From: Ailanthus altissimus
Lineage: Eukaryota > Streptophyta > Magnoliopsida > Sapindales > Simaroubaceae
Assembly: GCA_946807835.1 (NCBI GenBank)
Contig: OX327684.1
Span: 20,112,501-20,176,500, forward strand
Length of the DNA: 64,000 nucleotides
Direction: 5' to 3'
A program made the position numbers and the translations under genes. Of the stretch, positions 1 through 10,039 are shown piece by piece. The notes under the pieces are model-generated. The model was given only the letters and a program-made list of their open reading frames with translations, did no database searches and was not told the DNA's origin. Position 1 is the stretch's first letter. Every line of letters starts with the position of its first letter.

Positions 1-229
1 ATAATATTATCATGGACCTGATTAATCCTCTAAAAAACAAACTCTCAGTCCTGATTTATTCTCTTTGTCAACTCAACTTTATCCAATTTCATATGTTCCC
101 ACAATTGTTCAATTTTATGTGCAATATTATAATTTAATGATGTTCTTTGTGCAAACTATACAGAAAAATAACCATAGTCAATTCACATTTTAATACACTA
201 ATTAAACCTATTTGTGAGAAGATAATATA

Positions 230-458
230 CCATTGCTCTAGATACTTGTGGGACTTCTTTTTTATGGCCATCCTTAACATCCATATCATCTTTGGGGTCA
301 ATGAAACAAACTAAGCTCCCAAAGGACGATGCAGTACTACGATATGGCAAGTCTCTGCCATAGCTCTCAATTGAAGTTCCTAAATTTTCAATCAATTGGA
401 TGACCTCTTCCTCCTTCTCATGTTCCTTTAGTACTAACTTATGATGTATCTCCAAAAC
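230..458 (-). CDS. exon-like segment of an unrecognised plant gene (left edge)
   Basis: The minus strand is open for about 76 codons with non-repetitive, charged protein-like composition; it contains EKEEEVIQLIENLGTSIESY and later SFGSLVCFIDPKDD. A plausible splice acceptor (TTTGTTGGTTTTGGAG) precedes it. A plausible donor (GCAATG then GTATAT) follows it, so translation to the next stop at 198 is probably intronic read-through. The segment looks like an internal exon of a gene that continues off the left edge. I do not recognise the family. The other exon-like segments at about 1505-1600 and 1720-1860 lie on the same strand in a consistent order. It could be a live gene or a recent pseudogene. 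Confidence 0.45.
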
Positions 459-617
459 CAACAAATGTTTTAAAATTTTTATATCACATAATTGTTAACC
501 AATAAATTAAATTATAGAATTATAATTGAATAGGATAAAATAGATTAAAAATATACTAGACCTTTCTTTAAATTTATTGGTTCAATGTATGTGAGCAAAT
601 GAGTCCCTCTATTCTAC

Positions 618-1336
618 CTAAGGGTAGGCAAAAAAGTACCTGAACCAAAAATACCGAACCAAACTGGGTGGTTTAGTTTGGTATTTAAGTATAATAATTA
701 ACCGATCATTTTTATTTATTTTGGTTCTCGAATAAATTAGGTTCAGTTTGGTTTAGATTTTCTTTTAGTAAATCCAAACCAAATTGAACCAAAAGGTATA
801 CATAAAATTTCACACAAATTTTTTATATAATTTGTTTAGTAATTTTTAATTTTAATAGTTTTCTAACTTGTTTAGTTCATAAACTTTAATTAATTTGGTG
901 CTTGAAAGTCAATGATAACTTTATTTGTTTGGACAGACTTTAATTTTAATAATTTCTAACTTGTTTAGTTCATTGACTTTTAATTAATTTGGTACTTAAA
1001 ATTAATAGATATTTTATTTGTTTAGATGAACTTTTATTTTTAAACTTGTTTAGTTCATAAATTTTAATTAATTTGGTGTTTAAAGTTGACATACACTTTT
1101 TTTCTTTATTTTTTGCATAAAATTTATCTCTTATATATATAATTTTAGTCTTTTAAAAAATATTTTAGAGAACAAACTGAACTGAATCGAATTGAATCAA
1201 TTTGGTATAGTTTGCTTCTTATAGATAATTTAGTATGGTTCAATTCTAAAAATAAAAATTTTAATTTTTTTTTGTTTGGTTTGGTTTTAAAAAATACTGA
1301 ACCAAATCGTACTGCACCAACTCTAGCTTTGCTAAT
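618..1336. mobile_element. hAT-like non-autonomous element (MITE) rich in GGTTTGGTT motifs
   Basis: The left end reads CTAAGGGTAGGCA and the reverse complement of the right end reads CTAGAGTTGGTGCA, an imperfect terminal inverted repeat of the CTAGGGGTGGCA type seen in plant hAT MITEs. Subterminal GAACCAAA/TTTGGTTC motifs face each other at both ends. The body is AT-rich, has no credible coding potential and holds three tandem units (separate entry). I see no clear 8-bp target duplication, so the exact ends are approximate. It lies between two exon-like segments and may sit in an intron. Confidence 0.5.
841..1096. repeat. three tandem units of about 70-95 bp inside the MITE
   Basis: Three consecutive units share the order AATTTTAAT, CTAACTTGTTTAGTTCAT, TTTTAATTAATTTGGT and TTATTTGTTTAGA. 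They start near 845, 937 and 1030; the last is partial. The units differ by scattered substitutions. Confidence 0.75.
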
Positions 1337-1504
1337 TCAAAATGTGAGAGAAGCAGTCACCGCTCCGATTACCAAAAACCTCACTACATACCATTATTAC
1401 CTTGTAAATCCATACATTAGATAATTAAAAAATAACAAATTATTCTCAATAAAAATAAATTATTAAGATTAATAATAATCAATAAAATTATTACACACCT
1501 GAAA

Positions 1505-1600
1505 GCTGTACAAAAATTTGTACACATTATATTTCTCCATTCCATCCTTAGCAATGGCTTTTTTACGTTTACTAACTTTTGGAAAGCTACTTTGCTAAGT
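1505..1600 (-). CDS. short exon-like segment, same putative gene
   Basis: In a frame other than that of the longest open stretch here, the minus strand reads FPKVSKRKKAIAKDGMEKYN and then VYKFLYSFQ. It ends exactly before a GTGTGT donor-like site. The basic lysine-rich start and the clean end in CAG before GT are what an internal exon looks like. The phase (0) fits the acceptor before the 230-458 segment. No family was recognised. The start is uncertain because upstream there is only AT-rich sequence with no clear acceptor. Confidence 0.35.
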
Positions 1601-1719
1601 AAGTCATACAAACACACCATACAATATTGCCTTATGAATACTTATTAAACTTATCCAGATTGTCGACTATACTTAACACAAAGTTTTAAGTCCCCTAACA
1701 ATCATTTTGTGGGATCAAA

Positions 1720-1866
1720 ACATGATGAAGAACATATAATAAACTTGATTTTGTTGCATCTTCATCATCAACTTGTTGTAAATCCAGAATAATGAACCAA
1801 GTATCTATAAACTTGTAGATCAAAGTCTTTCTATCCGGAAAGAATGTCTTTTACAATCGATTACTC
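1720..1866 (-). CDS. possible third exon-like segment
   Basis: About 48 codons are open on the minus strand, including FPDRKTLIYKFIDTWFIILD and DEDATKSSLLYVLHHVLIPQ, ending at a TAG at about 1720. The hydrophobic/acidic pattern is faintly like the DUF1985 modules that accompany Ulp1-type genes in plants, but this is only a resemblance. There is no start codon, and an acceptor (TTGTAAAAG) could precede it. It may be part of the same gene as the two segments to its left or an unrelated pseudo-exon. Confidence 0.25.
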
Positions 1867-1869
1867 AAT

Positions 1870-4104
1870 TTTTTTCTTAACTCTTGAATGGATGGGTAAT
1901 CTCCCATCTTCAACCCTATAATTACAATAAACTCTTTTTGAAAGAATCAAGTGCACTTCTTACTAATATAAAACTAGATTTTCTCGTATAAATTGGCAGT
2001 TTGAATTTGCTGTAACAAAATTTCATAAACCAATATCCCTAAGAATGTGATACTTCACATATTCAAATATCTCCTCACACAAGTTGCATTAAACAATTTC
2101 GACTGACTTGGCGTCAGTTTATGTCTGATAAGATCAAGCGCCTACATCTATGAGCAAGATGTAATCGACGCTAAAAAAAATTTAGTTTAAAAAATTCTAT
2201 TTTATTTGGAAACATCATTCTTCTTGTAAAAATAAATAAAAAATAAAATTTTAAAAAAACAAATATTTCAAATAAATAAAATTAAATAAATTATTAAATA
2301 AATTATTAAACAAACATATTAATAACGTTAATTTTTAGGATATGAATTAAGTTATTTTGTATTTAAATAATAACTAAAATTAAATTAAATTATGAATAAT
2401 TTCATTATTTATTTTAGTATTTATTTATTAATAATTAATAATGATTAATTAAAGCAAACAACCTTGTATTTATTAATGAATAATTATTATTCAAAAATTT
2501 TTAAAATAAATTATGCACGTCCACTAGGCACTTCTCATGGGTTTCGAGTAGCATTCAAAATGTTTATGTGCAAAAGGTAGATGACAGTTGGCCACCATGC
2601 CAACCGCCATTTGCATTTGCAAAAAATGTATTTTAAAGTCATTTTTAGTTGAATTTTTTCTATTTCAACACATTTTCAACACAACTACCTATATTTCACC
2701 TATTTAACTTACAATGTAATTATTTTCACTCAATTTCAATATAAAATACTAATTTCATCTAACATTCAAAAAAATTTATCAATTATTAGCCGTTTTTTTG
2801 AATTTGAAGTCAACCACCAGTATAAGAAGATGTTGATTTACACAATATCGCTTCTGAAATTACCGCTTTATGCAATGAGTGAAAATGAGTGTTTTTGAGA
2901 GAGAGAGAGAGAGAGAGAGAGTTGAATTAGGCTTAGTAGAGAAAGAGTGCTTTTGTTTTTATGTGTTTTTTATATGGAACGGGAAAATAAAACTTAGGGT
3001 ATAATTGTCTAATTTTAAATTTTTTAACTACAAAAAATTAACATTTACATTTGGGCTAAAAAAATAATAACTTAAATTTTGAGTTATTTTTAAAAACATT
3101 CTCATAAAAACTTGAGTTTATTTTTATACACTTGTTATGAGTCATGCACTTGCAATGAATTCATAAGACTATTTTTTTTTATTAATATTATTTACCCACT
3201 CTTATAAGTTAAAGATAATTTTTTTTTTAAATACAAGACAATATGTAAAAGCTTTTCCCAAGAAATTATAGAAATGTTTTCTTTGTATATTTTTTCAAGC
3301 TTCAAGCCTCAAGAATACATTATTATGTTTTAAAATAAGTAAAAATAAAAACCCATTTTAGTATGACAATTGACATCCATAATTTCCAATCCCCCTTAAA
3401 TTACTTCTTTTCATTCATTTAAAAATGCATCCCTTTGTCCATTGCATTACCAACTATATTTTGCTTATAACATGAGGAATAAATTTTGGTTAAACGGTAC
3501 AAGATATACATAAGAAAAGGTAGACATAAAGTTGAAAAGTTTGGATTGGCTTGAAGAAGAAAAAGAAAAAGAGAACCCACTTTCCTTTCTTTTGCTATGG
3601 GAAGAGCTTCCATGCTTTCATTATTTGCTTGTAAGATAACTATATGAGGCCTTTCAAAATTCTAAAGATCTTAATATTTACGAAATCCCAAAACTGTCTA
3701 AGTTGTTGATAAGGGCTTCTCGTCTCATAAAAGCATTTTCCGATATGCTTTCTGCCTAACAATAAATCTTATCTCTGACATAACAACTCCTTAATTTGCA
3801 TTATGCAAAATTCTTAGTTGTTTATTCCATCTTGAGATTATTTATGTACGAGAAGGTATTGTTGAAGAAACTAGATAAGCTTTTAAATTTATTCTAAAAA
3901 AAAAATTATTAGTTTTGTCTTTGCATTTATTTTAATTTACTTATAAGTTTTTATTTTTTTAAAAATATTTAATTTTTTTTAAAGAATGTAAATAGTTAAA
4001 TTTTAAAGATGAAAATAATAATAAAATAGTCGTAATTAAATATTTTAAAAAATAAAAATTTAATAATAAGTTAAAATAAAAGTGAGGATGAATGTGATTG
4101 TTTT
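1870..4104. other. AT-rich non-coding stretch
   Basis: No supported gene. It holds long A/T runs and one (GA)12 microsatellite. The short open frames here have low-complexity translations and no recognisable motif. A GC-richer patch at about 2098-2170 has no frame of note. Confidence 0.6.
2897..2921. repeat. (GA)12 microsatellite
   Basis: Uninterrupted GA dinucleotide run of 25 bases in otherwise AT-rich non-coding DNA. Confidence 0.95.
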
Positions 4105-4715
4105 TTGGAAAAAATTTAAAAATAACCCTTAAAATTTGTTATTATTCTTTTTTAACCAACTTTCAAATCATTATCTTTTATTAACCAAATATTTTAAAAT
4201 AGGACACTTTTATCCTAAAATCAAAATGATACTATTTTCCTACTCTTTCCACTTAACTAAATTTTGAACATATAAAAATTTTGTTAGCTAAAAAATCTTA
4301 AAGTTGTCATTGCGTAGATTGGGTCTTAAACAACATATTTGTTGCTTCAAATCAAGAAAATGGGCGATTCTTGGTAAGATTTTAAAATTTTTTGAGAATT
4401 TTTAATGTTGTTAGAAATTAGTTAGAATTTGCATTTAAAGTTAGAAATATGTGAAATTAATGAATTATATGTGAAAAATGAGTTAGAATGGTATAAAAAA
4501 AATTAAAAATGAACAAAAAAAAAGAGAGTTTGGGGGTGCATTTTATTGAAACCAGACAGTGGCGGCCTGGTTTCTCTATAATCTCAGGGCCATCTCGGGC
4601 CCGAGATGGGGGCCCGAGATGGGTCCAAGGGTAGGCGTGCACCGTGAGCTCAAGATGGCTCTCGAGATGCGCCATGTGGTGCCTTGATAGGCTGTCACGT
4701 GGCACAATTATAATT
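4105..4715. repeat. left copy of a long direct repeat flanking the MULE
   Basis: This stretch is similar, in the same orientation, to 7815-8370. Shared landmarks in order are AAATAACC(C)TTAAA with TTATTATTCTTTTTTAA, AAAGTTGTCATT, a TTAGAAATTAGT-like block, TTGAAACCAGA/TTGAAATCAGA, and a GC-richer tail with CATCTC and GCCACATGG-like words. Similarity is moderate with many substitutions and indels. MULE termini are normally inverted, so direct orientation is unusual. Confidence 0.65.
4591..4621. repeat. perfect 18-bp GC-rich palindrome plus half-copy
   Basis: CATCTCGGGCCCGAGATG at 4591-4608 is its own reverse complement, and GGGGCCCGAGATG follows directly. It lies in the GC-richer tail of the left direct repeat; the right copy has only degenerate CATCTCAGATCCAAGATG. 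Confidence 0.9.
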
Positions 4716-5400
4716 TTTTTTAAAAATAAAGTCTAATTTTATTTAAAATTTTCCATAAATTAAATATAATTCTATTAAGTAATTAATTAATTAATAAGTT
4801 GATTAATATTATAAATTTACCTATATAATATAATTTTGTATATGTGTTATTAAGTAATAATAATTTTAATTTTTTGTAACATTATTTATTTAATGAGTAC
4901 ATTTTTTAATTAATTATATATTAAAAAAGAATAATTTAATTAATTATTATAATATGTTGATTAATATGTTAGTGTTTAATTTTCCTTTCCCTTTTATGTC
5001 TATTGTTTGAATTAATATATTACACAGCAGATGCAGCAGATAATAATGTACTTTAGGCAGTCATGTTTATTCTAACCCAACGAAAGCCAAAATATGGTGA
5101 GCAAAATAAATTTAAAATCATAATATCTTAATTGCAGTTTGACTTATTTTAATATATACATATATTTTAGTTTGGAGAGAACATATCGATAGGTTGTTAA
5201 TATAGTTTTTAGACCGCAACTATTGGTCATGAGATACAACCCTAGCCACTGATTAACAGTCCTGCAAGTGTTGAGATCTTACCTGCCCCGCATAAGGGTG
5301 TGAGTCAGTATGTGAGACTGTATAGATCTACATGGTATTTGCACACCTCATATACAAATCTCTTTCCAAAAAAGATACATGAAAATAAAAAATTGAAATT
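4716..5400. other. AT-rich interior of the MULE, no gene seen
   Basis: Between the left direct repeat and the protease remnant. There is no motif that can be supported; a few plus-strand open patches near 5400-5560 could be the decayed N-terminus of the protease gene. Confidence 0.5.
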
Positions 5401-5839
5401 CAAGTAGAACCTCAAGCAGACATGAATCCATTGCAGCAGATAGACTCGGCCATTTTAGTTGAGTTTTAGGTCTGGTTGGACAAGGATGAGGGTGTAGTCA
5501 TCTTACCTGACCTTGAAGCTAACCCAACATAGTTTCGGGAATTGCTACATACTTAGCTAGATGACTTTATAAGAAAATTTATTTATTTGAATTTAGACAT
5601 TTACTTGACGGTAATCATATGTGTTGAAATATATTAAATAATTTATAATTTTAATTATTTTCTAATGCAATATATTAATGAGTATTTAAAGGTAGTCCGA
5701 CTTAAATAAAATTATTATATTAATGCATTGCTATAGTTGTCCACTATTGTGGACTCGTACTTATTTCTAAGTGTTGAATTAAATTAAATTTATTTTCTTA
5801 CATGCACTTTATTGATTACTCGTTTGTTGTCATTTTAGG

Positions 5840-6360
5840 AGAATTTTAGACTCTTCTATGAGCAACATAAAAATGACATTTTTGCAATTACATGGAGTGA
5901 TGATGTGTTATCGTATACCCATGACACGAAAGAAGATTTACTCAGTACACGGATGTAGATTGAGGTTGACAAGGTAAAATATAATATTTGTTAAAAGAGT
6001 TTTTTTTATATAATTATAATACTATTTACGAGACTAATTAATTTTATGTAGGTTTATATTCTTGTTAATTACAATCAACATCATTGGGTTACGGTTGAGG
6101 TGGACATCTTGTATCGGTAAATAGTGATCTACGATTCTAGCATCGAGGGATATACCAATGGCATGATTGAGAATTATGTTGCACCATTATTTATGTTGTT
6201 ATCCCACTACCTAGATGATTGTAGATTTTATGAGCAATGAAAAACTACACATGACTTAATCATTTTTCATGTAGTTGGGTTAAAGAAGGGAGTACCGTAA
6301 CAGATAATAAATAGTAAAAATTGTGGAGTTTATGTTTATATATTTAAAGAATTTTGATGT
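5840..6360 (+). pseudogene. Ulp1-like (C48) cysteine protease of a Kaonashi-type MULE
   Basis: Two exon-like blocks, 5840-5972 and 6052-6360, are joined by a GT...AG intron, so that VDK runs into VYILVNYNQHHWVTVEVD. The second block has the layout of Ulp1/SENP-type peptidases: a His in HHWV (about 6079-6090), an Asp in IYDS (about 6130), and Q...NCGVYVY with the Cys codon at 6322. Ulp1 peptidases process SUMO; in plants a truncated form is carried by KI-MULEs. In-frame stops (for example after DILYR and before KTTHD) make it a pseudogene. A possible N-terminal extension from about 5400 is too degraded to define. It faces the transposase remnant on the other strand. Confidence 0.72.
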
Positions 6361-6717
6361 AGTGTTGTCCTTTAGAATTTAGTCATAATCTCGGGTCATT
6401 TTTTAGGACCGAAATGACGATTGATTTATGAAAATATGCCAAAGAAAAAAGAAAATCAAATATTTAAATGTTTATAGAGTTGTTGTAGACAAATTAATTT
6501 TATACATTTAATGGCCTTTAGCAAAAATGGTAAATGTATAATTAGTTAATGCATGCATTTATAACGATAATTAAGAAAAAAAGAAACAAAACAAACTAAT
6601 AAATTAAATACAATTGTAATAAAGTACAATTAACTAGTTAAATAAGGATAATAGCAACAAAATACAAATACAAATATAAATCATAAAGGACATATCAATT
6701 GCTATATAATGCAATTA

Positions 6718-7818
6718 GGTTTCGACATGTTTGCCAATTATATCCATACTGCTGACAACAATCGCATACATTCTTTGTAGGTGCCTCACATTGCGATGAA
6801 ATTCAATTCTTCCGACGTCTTCCTAATTGTCGGCGTACTGTAAGAGGCTAGATGTCAGCAGTTTTCAACTTCTCTGGAATAATTTAATCTGACGGATGAC
6901 CAACCAAATTTACTAAATCACTGTATGCATGCAATAAAGACTCAGTCGTGTAATATTATTAACAAAGAGTCTGGTATTGCAATTTGGTCTGCTTGCATAC
7001 TGCAAGTGTATGGGCACACGGTAGCTACCGTAGATCAAATTTTCGGCAACTACATGACTTTGCAGGGATGTCCACTATTCTATTTCTATTTTCGTTCTTA
7101 ATGACAAAGCGAGATTGATCAACTGCATACACTGTCATATGAGTAGAGTCATCATTGTGCTTCCAAACATTTTCATAGGCCTAATTTGTCAAAACGTTTG
7201 ACATATTTTCTGCAGCCACACGTCTCTCAACAAACCATCTTTGCCTTAACTCTCGAATCCACTTAACTAAAGCAGTCATTGTCATGCCACGTGCTTCCTT
7301 TGCAACAACATTAATGCTCTCTGCAATGTTGGTGGTCATGATGTCATATCTTCTAAATGTTCCCCTTGATTGAGCCCATTTTGAGAAACCATCCTCCTCA
7401 TCCAAGTATTTAGTTTCCTTAAGTTTAATTTCTTGCATCTTCTTAATTTTCCTTTGAAAGTCAGCTAGGCGATACGCCTTGGCAACAACAAAATAGGAAG
7501 CTAAATAGTTGACATAAAATGAGTATGAATCGATGGTGGGTTTTGATTGGGGGGCTATATATAATCTTCATAAACGGGAGCTATAGGATCCATTATTACA
7601 CATAGAGGACAATACGATTTTCTGTTGGCGTTAAAAAAGAATCGAACATCACTGTCATTTCTAATTTTAATAGGTTTTAACTTATACCTCATTGCATCAA
7701 TTTTGATTTTCAAAGTCATCTTATAGTTCACATTGTCGACTCCCAAAGTATAGCATACTTTATTTAAAAGATCTTCAAATTTAATATATTTTGGAACCGA
7801 AATCTCAAAGTCATGGAC
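6718..7818 (-). pseudogene. Mutator-like (MULE) transposase, DDE core deleted
   Basis: From high to low coordinates: an N-terminal block with VPKYIKFEDLLNKVCYTLGV and MRYKLKPIKIRND (7818-7556), typical of plant MULE proteins; then AKAYRLADFQ and FRRYDIMTTNIAESIN...ARGMTMTALVKW (7540-7181), the conserved segment after the catalytic core; then a SWIM zinc finger CSCRKFDL-(stop)-LPCAH (about 7060-7010); then GRRRKN and a zinc-knuckle-like CDCCQQYGYNWQTC (about 6850-6725). The N-terminal block runs almost directly into the AKAYR segment, so the DDE catalytic region is missing. Stops interrupt the SWIM finger and tail. This is a non-functional internal deletion. Confidence 0.85.
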
Positions 7819-8370
7819 AATTTTTATAAATAACCTTTAAATTTTATTATTATTCTTTTTTAATCAACCTTTAATGCATAATTTTTTATTAGTCAAGCAT
7901 TTAATAATAGAACATTTATACCCCAAATAAAAATTTTAATTCTTCTCTTTTGTCTCTCTATCGATCTAAGAATCATATTGTTGAACTAACATTTTTAAAG
8001 TTGTCATTATGTAAATCGAGTGTTGCTAAACATATTTATCATTTTAAATTAAAAAAAATTGATTATTGTAAGTTTTTTTAAACTTTTTAAAATTAGCTAG
8101 AAATTAGTAAAAAATTATATTTGAAGCTATAAATAGATGTTATTGATAAATTAAACGTTAAAAATAAATTAGAATGACTTAAAAAATGTTGAAATATGAT
8201 TAAAAATATAATTTTTTAGTGTGTTTGGTTGAAATCAGATGACGGCCAGTGCAATGCCTCGTCATCTTCTAATTTTAAAAATTTCGAAGTCATCTCAGAT
8301 CCAAGATGCCAGGTGCTATTTTGCACCACATGATACCATCATATATTGCCACATGGCGTCATATAATTTT
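7815..8370. repeat. right copy of the long direct repeat flanking the MULE
   Basis: Second copy of the repeat at 4105-4715. It begins just outside the N-terminal codons of the transposase (minus strand), so it occupies the place of that gene's upstream region and element end. Confidence 0.65.
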
Positions 8371-9236
8371 TTATTATTTTAAAAATTATTTTAATTATAT
8401 ATATTTTATTTTATTATATTTTATTTTTAAATATTATAATATTGCAAAACTTTCTCAATTTTTTTTTAAAATATAAATTTAGTGATACAAAAATTGATGT
8501 CTTCATTTAATTAGGATGAGTTGGTTGTAGTTTAGGCAATGTATTTCATAAGTCAAAGTTAGGCCCATAAATTAAACAAAACATTCCATTGGTTGTATTG
8601 GTTTTTGATAATTAACATGTCAAATCCAATTTTAAATGGCTTCAACCTTCAAGCTTTTTTCCCATTAATGGCAGGCATGAGTATGATATTTCAAATCATC
8701 TTTTGTTTTTTCCTTCCATGAAAGATTTGGTAGATGGTGGAAGCCTAGAAGGTGAACACTGAAAAGACCAATGAGCCAAACCAAAAAAAAAAAAAACCGT
8801 AAAATTTGGCCACCAAAACCTAACTCTTGTGCAACAGTTAGAAAATAGTACTGCACTGGGCAGCACATCTGAGACAAAAACCCTTAATGCAAATTTGGAT
8901 TGCAAGAAATTAATTTCAGGGCAAGAGGTGAACTAAAACCGAATTTTGGTGAAAGCAGCTGGTGCTGTTAGTTGGCATGTGAGCATGTCTAGTGGGGGTA
9001 ACAATAAAAATAAAGAGTGGATTTTGTCAAGATTTTCTATCAGTTTGGTGGTCTTTGCCTGCTTTATTTTCTTTATACACATCAATTTGATGTAACATTT
9101 TCTTTATCTTTGGAAGAGCAAGATACCACCTAATTTGCTGCCAATTTTTTTTGAGTCAATCAAAATTTGATAGAAACCAAATCTGTGGGTTAGGATATGG
9201 TTTCAATTTCTTCTAGGCATTTTCAGCTTTAGTGTA
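8371..9236. other. non-coding stretch, nothing recognised
   Basis: AT-rich sequence with a 13-14 base A-run near 8785. Short open frames on the minus strand overlap in two frames with incompatible translations and show no motif. Confidence 0.5.
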
Positions 9237-9244
9237 GTAGTGTG

Positions 9245-9859
9245 TAAGGGTGAACCGGTTTTTTAATCCTGTCGATTTTTTTGGTTTCGAGGTCAAAATG
9301 TAGGCTTTTTAATTTTTTTTTAATTTTAAATTGTGAGCTTTTAATTTAATTCTCTAAAAAATTTAGTACATCAAGTTTTTTTATTAATCTCTCACATTCA
9401 TGAAGCAGATTGTTGAGAAGGGTTTTTTACAAGCACGAAAACAATTTTTTGACAATTCACAAGTTGTAAGTTTGATCCCGATCTCAGAACTTTTATTAGG
9501 TCATTATTAGACCTAATTTTTGGACCTATTTTATATTAAGATAATTATAATTTATTTAGTTTGAGATAACTTTAAATTTTTTATTTATTAATAATATACG
9601 AATTTCTCATAATATCTATAAAAATAAAATTATCCTATTTCATGAAAATAAAATACCATCAAAATAAAATTGACCATCAAAATAATAACCAATTTTTTTT
9701 TTAAATTTTTTTAGTTCAATTATTATTTAGCGAAAATTGAACTAGACTAGTCAATTTTTCCTAAATAATAATTAGATTGATTTTTTATTAAAATAAAAAA
9801 TGGAATCGAATTGATTGGTCCGGTTCAATTTAATTTTTAATTTTATTTACCCACCCTTA
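9245..9859. mobile_element. hAT-like MITE with 8-bp target duplication
   Basis: The element begins TAAGGGTGAACCGG and its right end, reverse-complemented, begins TAAGGGTGGGTAAA. GAACCGG-type words lie near both ends. Flanking 8-mers GTAGTGTG (9237-9244) and GTAGTATG (9860-9867) match at 7 of 8 positions, the 8-bp duplication expected of hAT transposons. It is 615 bp, has no transposase coding and is therefore non-autonomous. Confidence 0.78.
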
Positions 9860-10039
9860 GTAGTATGACTATGGTAATAGAAGAATTCTAATAATAAGAT
9901 TTTTTGTTGTTGCAAAGTTTGTTAGATTTCTCTTAAATAATAATTTTACTTTAACAAGACCTTAAAATTGAATCAGTTTTTAGTCTTTTCGTTTTTAATG
10001 CAGACTCGAGGCTATAGATTGTTATAATGAATTAAACAA

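Noticed and set aside
3419..3613. 64-codon minus-strand open frame
   Set aside because: No splice context linking it to the left-edge exons, no motif, and composition typical of random AT-rich sequence.
8665..8905. Two overlapping minus-strand open frames
   Set aside because: Different frames over the same DNA, low complexity from a long A-run, no homology signal.
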